Source: an uncultured Desulfobacter sp.
GTDB lineage: Bacteria; Desulfobacterota; Desulfobacteria; Desulfobacterales; Desulfobacteraceae
DNA length: 64,000 bases
Assembly (NCBI RefSeq): GCF_963666675.1
Contig: NZ_OY762929.1
Location: forward strand, 1,922,001-1,986,000
Reading direction: 5' to 3'
Shown: positions 50,701 to 58,962 of the stretch, piece after piece
Numbering within the stretch: position 1 is the first letter of the stretch
How the letters are laid out: each line of letters starts with the position of its first letter
Notes under the pieces: model-generated
The model's database searches: none
Told to the model about the DNA's origin: nothing
The model's input: only the letters and a program-made list of their open reading frames with translations
Made by a program: the position numbers and the translations under genes

Positions 50701-53434
50701 CACATCAGACACCCCCGACTGGACTCTGCCCTTTGAGCTTGACAATAACAACCGGTACTTCTGGCGGGCCAGGGCTGTGGATGAGCACGGTGTTTCAAGC
50801 CCCTGGACGGCAATATTTTCTTTTTTCATTAAAACGGAATATGTCAATGAGGCCCCGACTATTGAGATTGTGGAACCCTTTGAAGATGTTCTCACAAATG
50901 AACTAACTTTAAGTATCCGGTGGACGGATGAAGACCCGGACAGCAATGCTTCCATTGCCCTGTATTATGATACGGACAATCAGGGCGAAGACGGCGTACA
51001 GATTATCCGGGAGCTGAACGAAGACGATGAAGGGGACCGGGATATCCATACCTGGGATATCTCTTCTTTGGCCGATGGTACCTATTACATTTATGCCGTC
51101 ATTGAGGATGAAGCCTCCTCTTCTACAAATTATGCCCCGGTTGAAATTACCATTGACCGGACCCCGCCGGAATTAACCGTCACCCCTCCGGCCGGTGAGT
51201 ATGAAGGGTCTGTTGATATTGAAATATCAACAGACGAGACAGCAACAATTTACTATACCCTGGATGGGGCCAATCCAAATTCCGGGGCATTACAATACAG
51301 CGGCCCCATTGAACTGACGGATACGGCCACACTCAAGTGCGTGGCCGTGGATGATTTAGGCAATACATCCGGGGTCCGGACCCATGAATACACCCTTGTA
51401 CCGGCAATGGTCACCGTGGAAGTATTGACGGACAGCGGGGCTCCCATTCCCGGTGTTGAAGTTCGCCTGTTTGAAATACCTGAATCCGGTAACCGGATTC
51501 AAACAGAGATTTATGCCGTCACAAATGACCAGGGCATTGTTGAGTTTGATCCGGACATCATTGATCCCGGCCTTTATCAGTTCCGGGTAAAGTTTTGGGG
51601 AGCAGATATCTGGTCTGATGTTGTCTCTTTGCCCGATACCCGGACCACCAAATTCACCATTCCCATGGAAACCGTTGAACTGACCCTGTCTTCGGCAAAC
51701 GGTCCCGTAGCCGGCTGCAATGTCTATCTGTTCTCGGAATCGGGATCATACCTGGGTGCCACACAGATCCTGGACGAAAACGGACAGGTTCGGTTTGAAC
51801 TTCCTGTTGGGACCACCTATCGCTTTATGGCGGAGGTGATGGGCAGCGAGTACTGGATAGATCCGGTTACAGTGCAAAGCGGCGGTACAAATCATATTGA
51901 ATACAACGCCGGCGGCGGCCGCCTTACCGTTACATTTCAAAAAGACAGCTTTGAACCTATTACAGATGTCATGCTCAGCCTCTACGGCCCCAATGGTACC
52001 GCCCTGGATTGCTCCGGCAGTACAGATGCCAAAGGCCGGGTCGTGTTTAACGTGCCAAAGGGCACTTACCTTGTCCGGGCGGATTACCTTGGATACTGCT
52101 TTGGGACGGAGGCAACAACCGTTTCACAAGACACAGACATTGACCTGACACTGCCCCATAACCAGGTCTCTGCCAATGTGTCCGGCAGGCTAAAATCAAG
52201 AATGACACCTATGGAAGATGTTGAGACCTGCCTTTTTACATTAGACGGTGCCCCGGTGAACCTGTCGGTTATTACCGATCGAAACGGGGATGCCGTTTAT
52301 TCGGTGCCAGACAGGGCATATAAAATTCAGGCAAGAGTCCTTGGCCAAGCGTTCTGGTCCAATTCATTCTCCGACCGGGATGTGCGGATCACCATACCTA
52401 TGGCCCAGGCCAATGTTGAGGTAAACAGTTACGGTGCACCCATGGCAGACATCCCGGTTCACCTGTTCCCGGACGCCTGCACAGATCCCGAAATGACTGA
52501 AACAACAAACCGGCAGGGCAGGGCGGTATTTATCGTCCCTGCCGGCACATATACCTTTAAAGCCGAATATAACGGCAATTTATCCCCCAGCCGTGTGTCT
52601 TCATTGGCGCCTGATTTTTTAACCTCAGTTTATGTGTCCGTTGGGGACGACGGATTCGAATTCTCAGTGCAAGATGACAGCGGCCGGCCCATACATGGCG
52701 CACAGGTCAGTGTACTCCCGGTCCAATGGCGTAGATCCCGGTTAAGCTCTGCCACGGATGCTGACGGACATGCCTTTTTTGACCTGGATAACGGACGGTA
52801 CCGGTTCCAGGTCTCCTACATGGATAAATTCTACTTAAGCTCAAGGGTAAAAATTCCCCAAAATGCGTCGGCGTCCATCACCATTCCCCACCAGGATGTC
52901 CGGATTAACCTGGCCAATCGTAATGCGCCCATGCCCGGCGTGACCGTTTATGCATTTTCCGTATTTGGCCAATACCTCGGCTACAGTAGTGTCACAGATG
53001 ATTCCGGCCATGCCGAATTCAGTCTGCCCGTAGGCTTGAAAGTCCGGTTCCGGTCGGTTACGGCGGGTCGTAATATTTCTACGGATTTAATCAAGGTTCG
53101 TAGCGGAGACATGGATGACATCAATATGAATGCTCGTGGCGGAAGACTGACATTGACTCTCAGGAATGATGATTTACTCCCCATACAAGGCTTAAAGGTC
53201 CGTCTGCTCGATCGCCGTGACACATGGACAGGATACGCCAGTACAACAGATGCTAACGGCCAAGTCTTTTTTGAGGTGCCTAAAGGGGAATACATTGCCG
53301 AGACCGGATACCGGGGGCGTTTGTACCGGAAGTCCCGGATAAAAGTCTATTTCAATAAAAAGTTGAATTTTACTTTACCATACATACAAGATACCTTTAT
53401 CCCATCATTCATTAAAACAGGTTCTTGTCATTAG
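47726..53434 (+). CDS. Giant secreted multidomain surface protein
   Basis: A 1902-residue exported protein with signal peptide (IVCLFFSLSIAQADE). Order of regions: a beta-rich N-terminal domain with no known match (to about 440); a putative Ig/cadherin-like domain (TDNGDGTAVFDWTP, about 455-545); a calcium-binding-like stretch (DTDKDGMTDGWEM; DYDLDGVTDLAEF); four or five related FN3-like repeats (NDPPAAFAVASPENNSGVDS; NDAPSTPTVRNPG; 'YYWRVRS' strands) to about 1060; a chitobiase-C-terminal-like domain (ATIYYTLDGANPNSGALQYS); then eight carboxypeptidase-regulatory-like repeats of about 80 residues (GAPIPGVEVRLFE; GPVAGCNVYLFSE; APMPGVTVYAF). There is no enzyme domain, so it is likely an adhesin or surface scaffold. 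AAAAGGAAAA precedes the ATG. One base separates it from the next gene. Confidence 0.83.
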   Translation: MEKQSKCLVIYYSFVSIVCLFFSLSIAQADEDSVCARVKIEIKQELTLERQAFDAHMRINNGLTHAALENINVDVWATNEDGDAVEISTDTNDPDALFFIRLDEMTNIDNASGTGQVPPDESSDIHWLIIPAPGASNGLTAGTRYNIGATLTYTLGGEENTIEVSPDYIFVKPMPQITLDYFLPSQVYGDDPFTSEIEASTPFSLGVRVQNSGDGAIQNLKIDSAQPKIVDNEQGLLINFTIQGSEVNGEEKTESLLVDFGTIAPNTASVARWQMTCSLSGKFVSFEASFTHADELGGELTSLIAAVNTHTLVQDILVDLPGRDGIKDFLSKANSKFTIYESDNTQADVLDLSDNVSFLLSEKTGDQLHYTLTTAPASGFIYISLPDPHSGVKYLERVVRSDGKQIRTENAWLSKVQDAETHEWNHFVNLFDADTTEASTYTLVFNAVSASPQAPVLEYISDKTTLETRQVSFITQASDPNGTTPSLTTSLLPAGAVFTDNGDGTAVFDWTPIVGQKGVYDITFRASDGALSSEQSVSLTVFDADDTDKDGMTDGWEMTYFNGLDRDGTGDYDLDGVTDLAEFIDQSDPTLDESAPSTPDPLYPHPNIEVEDSTPELVIEDSTDTQGDDIDYEFEIYEDEALTQLVVSDDQVALMGAPNEIMLYSMVADLGYTSVPRGGNVTSWQVPVDLPDNTRYYWRVRSNDQDGSSLWAYYDFFVNTANDPPAAFAVASPENNSGVDSLTPVLSVMNSEDVDNDVVTYTFALFSDDTCRTQVAASGAVTQGAGATTSWTVPLPLEDQTYYYWQATADDGNGGITTTAVFTFYVDTTNHAPGTPSGLLPDGTEEIESVYADLTVTNVEDEDQDEVFYIFELDTAKGFNSSDKRTSDLIPEGSGTTSWSVDGIEENTQYFWRVKATDRSAASPWATGSFFVNRINDAPSTPTVRNPGANAWTQTLTPVLSLNRASDPDNDTLAYEFEIYANEALTRFVYQTTSDTPDWTLPFELDNNNRYFWRARAVDEHGVSSPWTAIFSFFIKTEYVNEAPTIEIVEPFEDVLTNELTLSIRWTDEDPDSNASIALYYDTDNQGEDGVQIIRELNEDDEGDRDIHTWDISSLADGTYYIYAVIEDEASSSTNYAPVEITIDRTPPELTVTPPAGEYEGSVDIEISTDETATIYYTLDGANPNSGALQYSGPIELTDTATLKCVAVDDLGNTSGVRTHEYTLVPAMVTVEVLTDSGAPIPGVEVRLFEIPESGNRIQTEIYAVTNDQGIVEFDPDIIDPGLYQFRVKFWGADIWSDVVSLPDTRTTKFTIPMETVELTLSSANGPVAGCNVYLFSESGSYLGATQILDENGQVRFELPVGTTYRFMAEVMGSEYWIDPVTVQSGGTNHIEYNAGGGRLTVTFQKDSFEPITDVMLSLYGPNGTALDCSGSTDAKGRVVFNVPKGTYLVRADYLGYCFGTEATTVSQDTDIDLTLPHNQVSANVSGRLKSRMTPMEDVETCLFTLDGAPVNLSVITDRNGDAVYSVPDRAYKIQARVLGQAFWSNSFSDRDVRITIPMAQANVEVNSYGAPMADIPVHLFPDACTDPEMTETTNRQGRAVFIVPAGTYTFKAEYNGNLSPSRVSSLAPDFLTSVYVSVGDDGFEFSVQDDSGRPIHGAQVSVLPVQWRRSRLSSATDADGHAFFDLDNGRYRFQVSYMDKFYLSSRVKIPQNASASITIPHQDVRINLANRNAPMPGVTVYAFSVFGQYLGYSSVTDDSGHAEFSLPVGLKVRFRSVTAGRNISTDLIKVRSGDMDDINMNARGGRLTLTLRNDDLLPIQGLKVRLLDRRDTWTGYASTTDANGQVFFEVPKGEYIAETGYRGRLYRKSRIKVYFNKKLNFTLPYIQDTFIPSFIKTGSCH

Positions 53435-53435
53435 G

Positions 53436-54281
53436 ATGGATTATCCCATGAGACATTTAATTCGCATGCTCTTCCCGGTTTTGGTTTTTATCCTTGTCGT
53501 GCCCGGCATCTGCCTGCCGGGCACGCCGGCCCAAGGGGAATCGTCGTCCCTTCTTATACCGGCCACAACCCTGATGCAGAAAACCCGGCAGAATCCGGTG
53601 GTTTTCATGGTAGACACCCGGCTTAAAACAGAATTTAAGCGGTTCAAGATTCCGGGATCTTTGAATATCCCTGCATCATTGATAAAAACCAAGGCCTTTT
53701 TAAAAACCAAACCCGTGGTGCTGATTCACACAGGTGTCGCCCATACAGAACTTCTCTGCCTTGCAAAGGATCTTAACGCCAAAGGGTTTGACGCATGTGT
53801 TCTTGAAGGCGGTATTGCCGCCTGGATTCAAAAGGGCGGGGCCATGGTGGGCAACCCCTTTTCAATCCGGCAGGTAAATGAAATCAGTCCCGGGACCCTG
53901 TTTGCAGGCCAAGCAAATGAAAACTGGCTCATACTGGATTTTTCCGCACAGCCGCCCCAACCGCATCCCATTCCCAAAGCAATTACAATTAAAACCGCCG
54001 GCCCGGATGGAAATAATCAAGATATGGTTGGCACTGTTCTTAACGCACATCCGTTAAATCAACCCGGGGCCATCATCATCCTCAATGAGACCGGCCAGGA
54101 TTATAATATCCTGAAACAACGCTTCCCGGCCCAACTCAGACATAAAATATTCACCCTCACAGGTGGCATGGATGCCTACAATCAGTTTCTGTCACGCCAC
54201 CGGCTCGCTGTCACGCCAAAATCCCAACGCACCAAAACCACCGGCGAATGTGAACCCTGCAGCAAGAAAAACATCCAATGA
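53436..54281 (+). CDS. Exported rhodanese-like protein lacking the catalytic cysteine
   Basis: A 281-residue exported protein (hydrophobic core MLFPVLVFILVVPGICLPG). Residues about 40-135 form a rhodanese-like domain (VVFMVDTRLKTEFKRFKIPG; LEGGIAAWIQKGG). The active-site loop reads HTGVAHTEL, with no cysteine where sulfurtransferases have one. A second, weaker copy occupies about 150-265 (FTLTGGMDAYNQF), also without the cysteine. It probably binds rather than transfers sulfur. ATG 53448 (MRHLIRM) is an alternative start. The last four bases overlap the giant beta-helix gene (ATGA), so the two are coupled. Confidence 0.75.
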   Translation: MDYPMRHLIRMLFPVLVFILVVPGICLPGTPAQGESSSLLIPATTLMQKTRQNPVVFMVDTRLKTEFKRFKIPGSLNIPASLIKTKAFLKTKPVVLIHTGVAHTELLCLAKDLNAKGFDACVLEGGIAAWIQKGGAMVGNPFSIRQVNEISPGTLFAGQANENWLILDFSAQPPQPHPIPKAITIKTAGPDGNNQDMVGTVLNAHPLNQPGAIIILNETGQDYNILKQRFPAQLRHKIFTLTGGMDAYNQFLSRHRLAVTPKSQRTKTTGECEPCSKKNIQ

Positions 54282-56830
54282 ATGAGGCAATCATGATTTT
54301 CTACACCTCCAAAAAAGTTTTGAAATCCGTATTCCTGAAACCCTTTTTCCCGGCTCTGTTCTTTATCCTGGGTATGACCTGCACCGGTTTCGCCGACACC
54401 ACCATCAGCAGCGACATTACAACAGACACTACCTGGACGCTTGACGGCAGTCCCTATGTTATTACCCGCGACATCAGGATCGCCGGCAAGGATGGAGACG
54501 ACGAAGTCACCACCCTGACCATTGAACCCGGGACAGTGCTTAGATTTGCGGCTGGCTGTAAAATGATAGTTGGTTCTCAGTATGACTCTTGGGACCCCGG
54601 TGCGCTTCAGGCCATTGGTACTGCTGACTCAAAGGTGATTTTTACATCCAATGAAGAAGCCCCCTCACCGGGAAGTTGGGGTGGCATCTATTTTGACGCC
54701 AGTACCCATGATGATACCACGATCATGGAATATTGCGATATCTCATATGCTCTTAATTCGTCCGTGGAAGGGGCCGTCGTGATCAGGACCTCCAACCCGA
54801 CTATTAAAAATTCATCAATCAGCAACAGTTCAAAATATAGCATATATGTTTTTAATGACAGTGTACCAAAGATTATCGGCAATACATTTAACACAGGCAT
54901 TTATACAAGCTCTGGAGAACTTTATGTCATCTCAGGCAACACCTTCAACTACAACAATGATTACAGTATAAAAACCCACCTCAATAATGTCGCTGAACTA
55001 CTTAATGAGAATACGTTCAACAATATTAATGAAGACAGCGTCATTCAAGTATATGGTGGGACGCTATCTAAAGATTCAATATGGACAAACACTATCCCAT
55101 TGGAAATCACGGGAGACATGAGGATCGCCGGCAAGGACGGAGACGACGAAGTCACCACCCTGACCATTGAACCCGGGACAGTGCTTAGATTTGCGGCTGG
55201 CTGTAGAATGATAGTTGGTTCTCAGTATGACTCTTGGGACCCCGGTGCGCTTCAGGCCATTGGTACTGCTGACTCAAAGGTGATTTTTACATCCAATGAA
55301 GAAGCCCCCTCACCGGGAAGTTGGGGTGGCATCTATTTTGACGCCAGTACCCATGATGATACCACGATCATGGAATATTGCGATATCTCATATGCTCTTA
55401 ATTCGTCCGTGGAAGGGGCCGTCGTGATCAGGACCTCCAACCCGACTATTAAAAATTCATCAATCAGCAACAGTTCAAAATATAGCATATATGTTTTTAA
55501 TGACAGTGTACCAAAGATTACCGGCAATACATTTAACACAGGCATTTATACAAGCTCTGGAGAACTTTATGTCATCTCAGGCAACACCTTCAACTACAAC
55601 AATGATTACAGTATAAAAACCCACCTCAATAATGTCGCTGAACTACTTAATGAGAATACGTTCAACAATATTAATGAAGACAGCGTCATTCAAGTATATG
55701 GTGGGACGCTATCTAAAGATTCAATATGGACAAACACTATCCCATTGGAAATCACGGGAGACATGAGGATCGCCGGCAAGGACGGAGACGACGAAGTCAC
55801 CACCCTGACCATTGAACCCGGGACAGTGCTTAGATTTGCGGCTGGCTGTAAAATGATAGTTGGTTCTCAGTATGACTCTTGGGACCCCGGTGCGCTTCAG
55901 GCCATTGGTACTGCTGACTCAAAGGTGATTTTTACATCCAATGAAGAAGCCCCCTCACCGGGAAGTTGGGGTGGCATCTATTTTGACGCCAGTACTCATG
56001 ATGATACCACGATCATGGAGTACTGTGATGTGCTGTATGGTACATACGGCACCAGCAGTGGCAGTATTTGTACCCGTTCTTCAAACCCAACGATAAAGAA
56101 CAGCAGCATACGTTACAGTGCTAATTACGGAATATATGTTAATAATGGAAGTCCGATAATATCCAACACCATATTCAGTGAGAATACCGGTTATGATCTG
56201 TATTACAGTTACGGTTCCGGCGGTCTTTTCACCGACAACACCTTTGAACACGGCCTATACATAAACAGCGGCACGATAGGAACCATCAGTTCAAATACAT
56301 TCAATTATAACGACAGCTTCCCGTTAAAGCTTCCGGCAGCCAACGTTGGAGAAGTGGTGGCTGGATCGGTTTTCACAAATGTTTCACCTGACAGCACTAT
56401 TCAGGTTACATCCGGGATTATCGCCAAAGACGCCGTATGGACCGGTGATTTTATATATCAAATCACCGGAAATATCAGGGTACAAGGGACTGACGGATAC
56501 GACAGCCTGACTACACTGATTTTACGGCCTGGTGCCGGATTGCGATTCAACGCCAATTGCCGCCTTGATATAGGCAACTCTTCCGGTGGTCCGGGAGCCT
56601 TGGTGGCCCAGGGTGCTCAAGATAAGAAAATCGTCTTCACGTCGTCCCAGGACGAGCCTGCTGCAGGAAACTGGCAAGGCGTATTTATCAATAATACCGC
56701 CGATGACAGCCAAACCCTGGTGGAGTATTGTAAATTTATCTATGCAGGATCAAATTACGGCGGTCTGGTTCTTGATAATGCTTCGCCCGAAATCCGATAC
56801 AATACGTTTGAAAACAACTTACCAACTTAA
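54278..56830 (+). CDS. Giant beta-helix/FN3 surface protein, 5' segment (frameshifted)
   Basis: First 850 codons of a very large exported protein. Signal peptide (PFFPALFFILGMTCTGFA), then right-handed parallel beta-helix repeats built of units such as TLTIEPGTVLRFAAG, IIFTSNEE-like VIFTSNEEAPSPGSWGGIYF and NPTIKNSSISNSS. Two nearly identical 215-residue units and a partial third are present. The frame stops at 56828-56830 just after FENNLPT. The beta-helix pattern continues without a break in another frame (NLNAGLYVTNSGANSAM), so a single-base deletion near 56815-56826 (CTTACCAACTTAAATG) explains the stop. Confidence 0.82.
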   Translation: MNEAIMIFYTSKKVLKSVFLKPFFPALFFILGMTCTGFADTTISSDITTDTTWTLDGSPYVITRDIRIAGKDGDDEVTTLTIEPGTVLRFAAGCKMIVGSQYDSWDPGALQAIGTADSKVIFTSNEEAPSPGSWGGIYFDASTHDDTTIMEYCDISYALNSSVEGAVVIRTSNPTIKNSSISNSSKYSIYVFNDSVPKIIGNTFNTGIYTSSGELYVISGNTFNYNNDYSIKTHLNNVAELLNENTFNNINEDSVIQVYGGTLSKDSIWTNTIPLEITGDMRIAGKDGDDEVTTLTIEPGTVLRFAAGCRMIVGSQYDSWDPGALQAIGTADSKVIFTSNEEAPSPGSWGGIYFDASTHDDTTIMEYCDISYALNSSVEGAVVIRTSNPTIKNSSISNSSKYSIYVFNDSVPKITGNTFNTGIYTSSGELYVISGNTFNYNNDYSIKTHLNNVAELLNENTFNNINEDSVIQVYGGTLSKDSIWTNTIPLEITGDMRIAGKDGDDEVTTLTIEPGTVLRFAAGCKMIVGSQYDSWDPGALQAIGTADSKVIFTSNEEAPSPGSWGGIYFDASTHDDTTIMEYCDVLYGTYGTSSGSICTRSSNPTIKNSSIRYSANYGIYVNNGSPIISNTIFSENTGYDLYYSYGSGGLFTDNTFEHGLYINSGTIGTISSNTFNYNDSFPLKLPAANVGEVVAGSVFTNVSPDSTIQVTSGIIAKDAVWTGDFIYQITGNIRVQGTDGYDSLTTLILRPGAGLRFNANCRLDIGNSSGGPGALVAQGAQDKKIVFTSSQDEPAAGNWQGVFINNTADDSQTLVEYCKFIYAGSNYGGLVLDNASPEIRYNTFENNLPT
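54476..56029 (+). repeat. 645-bp tandem repeat within the beta-helix gene
   Basis: Units start at 54476, 55121 and 55766, each with AGGATCGCCGGCAAGGA. Copies 1 and 2 span exactly 645 bases (215 codons) and by eye differ at about three positions. Copy 3 matches for about 264 bases (to roughly 56029) before diverging. In-frame length and near identity point to recent duplication. Confidence 0.9.
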
Positions 56831-56871
56831 ATGCGGGTCTTTATGTAACCAACAGCGGTGCTAATTCGGCA

Positions 56872-58962
56872 ATGATTACCTGCAATACTTTTCACAACAA
56901 CAAATACGGCATCCAGGTTGTCAACAACGCCTATCCCAATATTCCCCAAAATAATTTCACCGGAAATTCCGCCTTTGCCTTGTATTCAACCAACAGCGGG
57001 GAATTGGATGCTGCATCCAATTGGTGGAATGATGAAAACGGGCCCAACTACAACGGGGAAGAGACCTCCGGCAATATCAATGCCGAGCCCTGGCTGGCGG
57101 CCTCGTCCGAATGTGTAAGCGTAAACACACCGACCAATATGCCGCCCTTTGCCCCATATGATCCCGCACCGGTCGATAACGCCATAAACGTCGTCATTTC
57201 CGATAATGCTGTCAGCGCCACATGGAAGGGACTGGACCCCAATAGTTCTGATACACTTGTTTATGACGTCTACCTGGGCACCAGCGCCGACAGCCTGGCA
57301 CTGAAAGGTGACAGCGTGAGCGTTTCCGGTTACCGGTTTTCAGATCTTGCCGCCGGCATCACTTACTTTTGGAAGGTTGTTGCAAGGGACAGTGCCGGAG
57401 AAGAGACCCATAGCCCGGTATGGCAGTTTACCACAGCCGGGACCCCGCCGGATCTTACCATCAATTCCCTTTCCTGGTCCCCGAACACCCTTACGGCAGA
57501 CCAGGAAGTGACCATTACACTGGAAGTCAAAAATACCGGCTCCGGTCCGAGTGTCGAATCGTTCCAGGTGAGCCTGAATATTGACGGAGCCCTTTCACAG
57601 ACCTGGACCATAGACAATATTTTGCCGGCCGGCCAAAGCAAAACCCTTACCCATACATGGACAGCCAAGATCGGCGACCATACGGTTCAAGCCGTTGCCG
57701 ATTCCGGGCAATCCGTTGCAGAGTCTTTAGAAAACAACAACACCTTGTTAAAAACCATTACCGGGATCAAGGACCCTGAGCCACCAGTCCTGGTTTCCAC
57801 CGTGCCTGCTGACGGCAGTCACCTTCAGACCGTAAACACGGCTGCGTTCACCCTGGCCGATACCCATGGGCAAGTGGATGATGATGCGGTCATCTCTTCG
57901 GTCAAGATAACCCAGCAAGAAGGCCAAACAATATCAGGGACTGTGATCGAAAAGGACGACACCTTTACCTTTACCCCGGCAGCAACTCCCTTGTCCGACG
58001 CGATCTATACTGTCTCCCTGACAGCGGCAGACACCTGGGGGAATACCACCGATTATAGCTTTGCATTTACCGTGGATAATACACCGCCCCAGGCCCCGAC
58101 CATCACCGGCTGCACAGTGGATTCCGGAACGATCCGGGTTCGCCCTGTGATGAATAAGTCTTCAAACCAGACAATTTCTTTAACAGGCACCCGGGAAGAG
58201 GGTACCCGGGTCAGGATTTTGGTTCAAACCGATCCCTTAATCGAGAATACCGGTACCATCCGCCATGTCGGCGCTTTTCAACCGTACACCACCATCCAGG
58301 GTGCAATTGACGCTGCCGATAACGGAGACATGATTCTCATTGACCCCGGCACCTACCCGGAGAACGTCCAAATCAGTAAATGGGTGAACCTAAAGGGCAA
58401 TTCCACAAATCCGGAAAACATCATTATCCAAAGCCCGGGAAGTCAGGCGGACGGCTATCCGGCAACTCTGGTAATTGTCCCTGCATCTGACAACCCTTTA
58501 TCAACGCCTGTATATGTGGAAGGGCTCCAAATTGTCCCGTATCCAGCCGATGGAAACCGTGCCATCGACCTGCCGGTGACCGAAGCCGCCGGCAAACCAG
58601 GCACCATTGTGTTTAACCTCTGCCGGTTTACAAATGCCGGCAGTAATACCTATGCTGTTGGCGGTTTTGGTGCAGACGGCCTGGAGATCAAAACCAAAGT
58701 TAATTTCATTAATTGCTATTTCCAGGAAAGGTATGCCCATTTCCGGGAAATGCATGCCGCAAACTGGACCCTGGAAAAGTGCCGGTTAAACGATGCATAT
58801 AATTGCGATGCCTGTACAACTGAACCCTTGGTCTCTGACTATGTCATATCAGACACCCAAGAGTACGGCACCGGTTACGGATCCTGGTGCCTTGGCCAGA
58901 TGGCGGCGTCGTCCGTTGATTTCGGCTCCGGGGACTGGGCTTTGGACCTGACCCCGAGCTAG
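56872..58962 (+). CDS. Giant beta-helix/FN3 surface protein, middle segment
   Basis: Continuation of the same protein in the +1 frame after the frameshift; coding begins at about 56827, before the first ATG at 56872. Regions in order: end of the beta-helix (NKYGIQVVNNAYPNIPQNNF); an FN3-like domain (FWKVVARDSAGEETHSPVW); a CARDB-like domain (NTLTADQEVTITLEVKNTGS); a bacterial Ig-like domain (SVKITQQEGQTISG; VDNTPPQAPTI); and a second helix of pectinesterase type (YTTIQGAIDAADNGDMILID). It ends at TAG 58960-58962 after LDLTPS, while the same frame reads on as an FN3-like sequence to the window end. Confidence 0.8.
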   Translation: MITCNTFHNNKYGIQVVNNAYPNIPQNNFTGNSAFALYSTNSGELDAASNWWNDENGPNYNGEETSGNINAEPWLAASSECVSVNTPTNMPPFAPYDPAPVDNAINVVISDNAVSATWKGLDPNSSDTLVYDVYLGTSADSLALKGDSVSVSGYRFSDLAAGITYFWKVVARDSAGEETHSPVWQFTTAGTPPDLTINSLSWSPNTLTADQEVTITLEVKNTGSGPSVESFQVSLNIDGALSQTWTIDNILPAGQSKTLTHTWTAKIGDHTVQAVADSGQSVAESLENNNTLLKTITGIKDPEPPVLVSTVPADGSHLQTVNTAAFTLADTHGQVDDDAVISSVKITQQEGQTISGTVIEKDDTFTFTPAATPLSDAIYTVSLTAADTWGNTTDYSFAFTVDNTPPQAPTITGCTVDSGTIRVRPVMNKSSNQTISLTGTREEGTRVRILVQTDPLIENTGTIRHVGAFQPYTTIQGAIDAADNGDMILIDPGTYPENVQISKWVNLKGNSTNPENIIIQSPGSQADGYPATLVIVPASDNPLSTPVYVEGLQIVPYPADGNRAIDLPVTEAAGKPGTIVFNLCRFTNAGSNTYAVGGFGADGLEIKTKVNFINCYFQERYAHFREMHAANWTLEKCRLNDAYNCDACTTEPLVSDYVISDTQEYGTGYGSWCLGQMAASSVDFGSGDWALDLTPS

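Noticed and set aside
58960..58962. Pyrrolysine insertion at the in-frame TAG
   Set aside because: No pyrrolysine genes are in the window, TAG ends other genes here (for example the CoA-transferase and fructokinase), and a surface FN3 region is not a known site. A CAG to TAG change or sequencing error is simpler.
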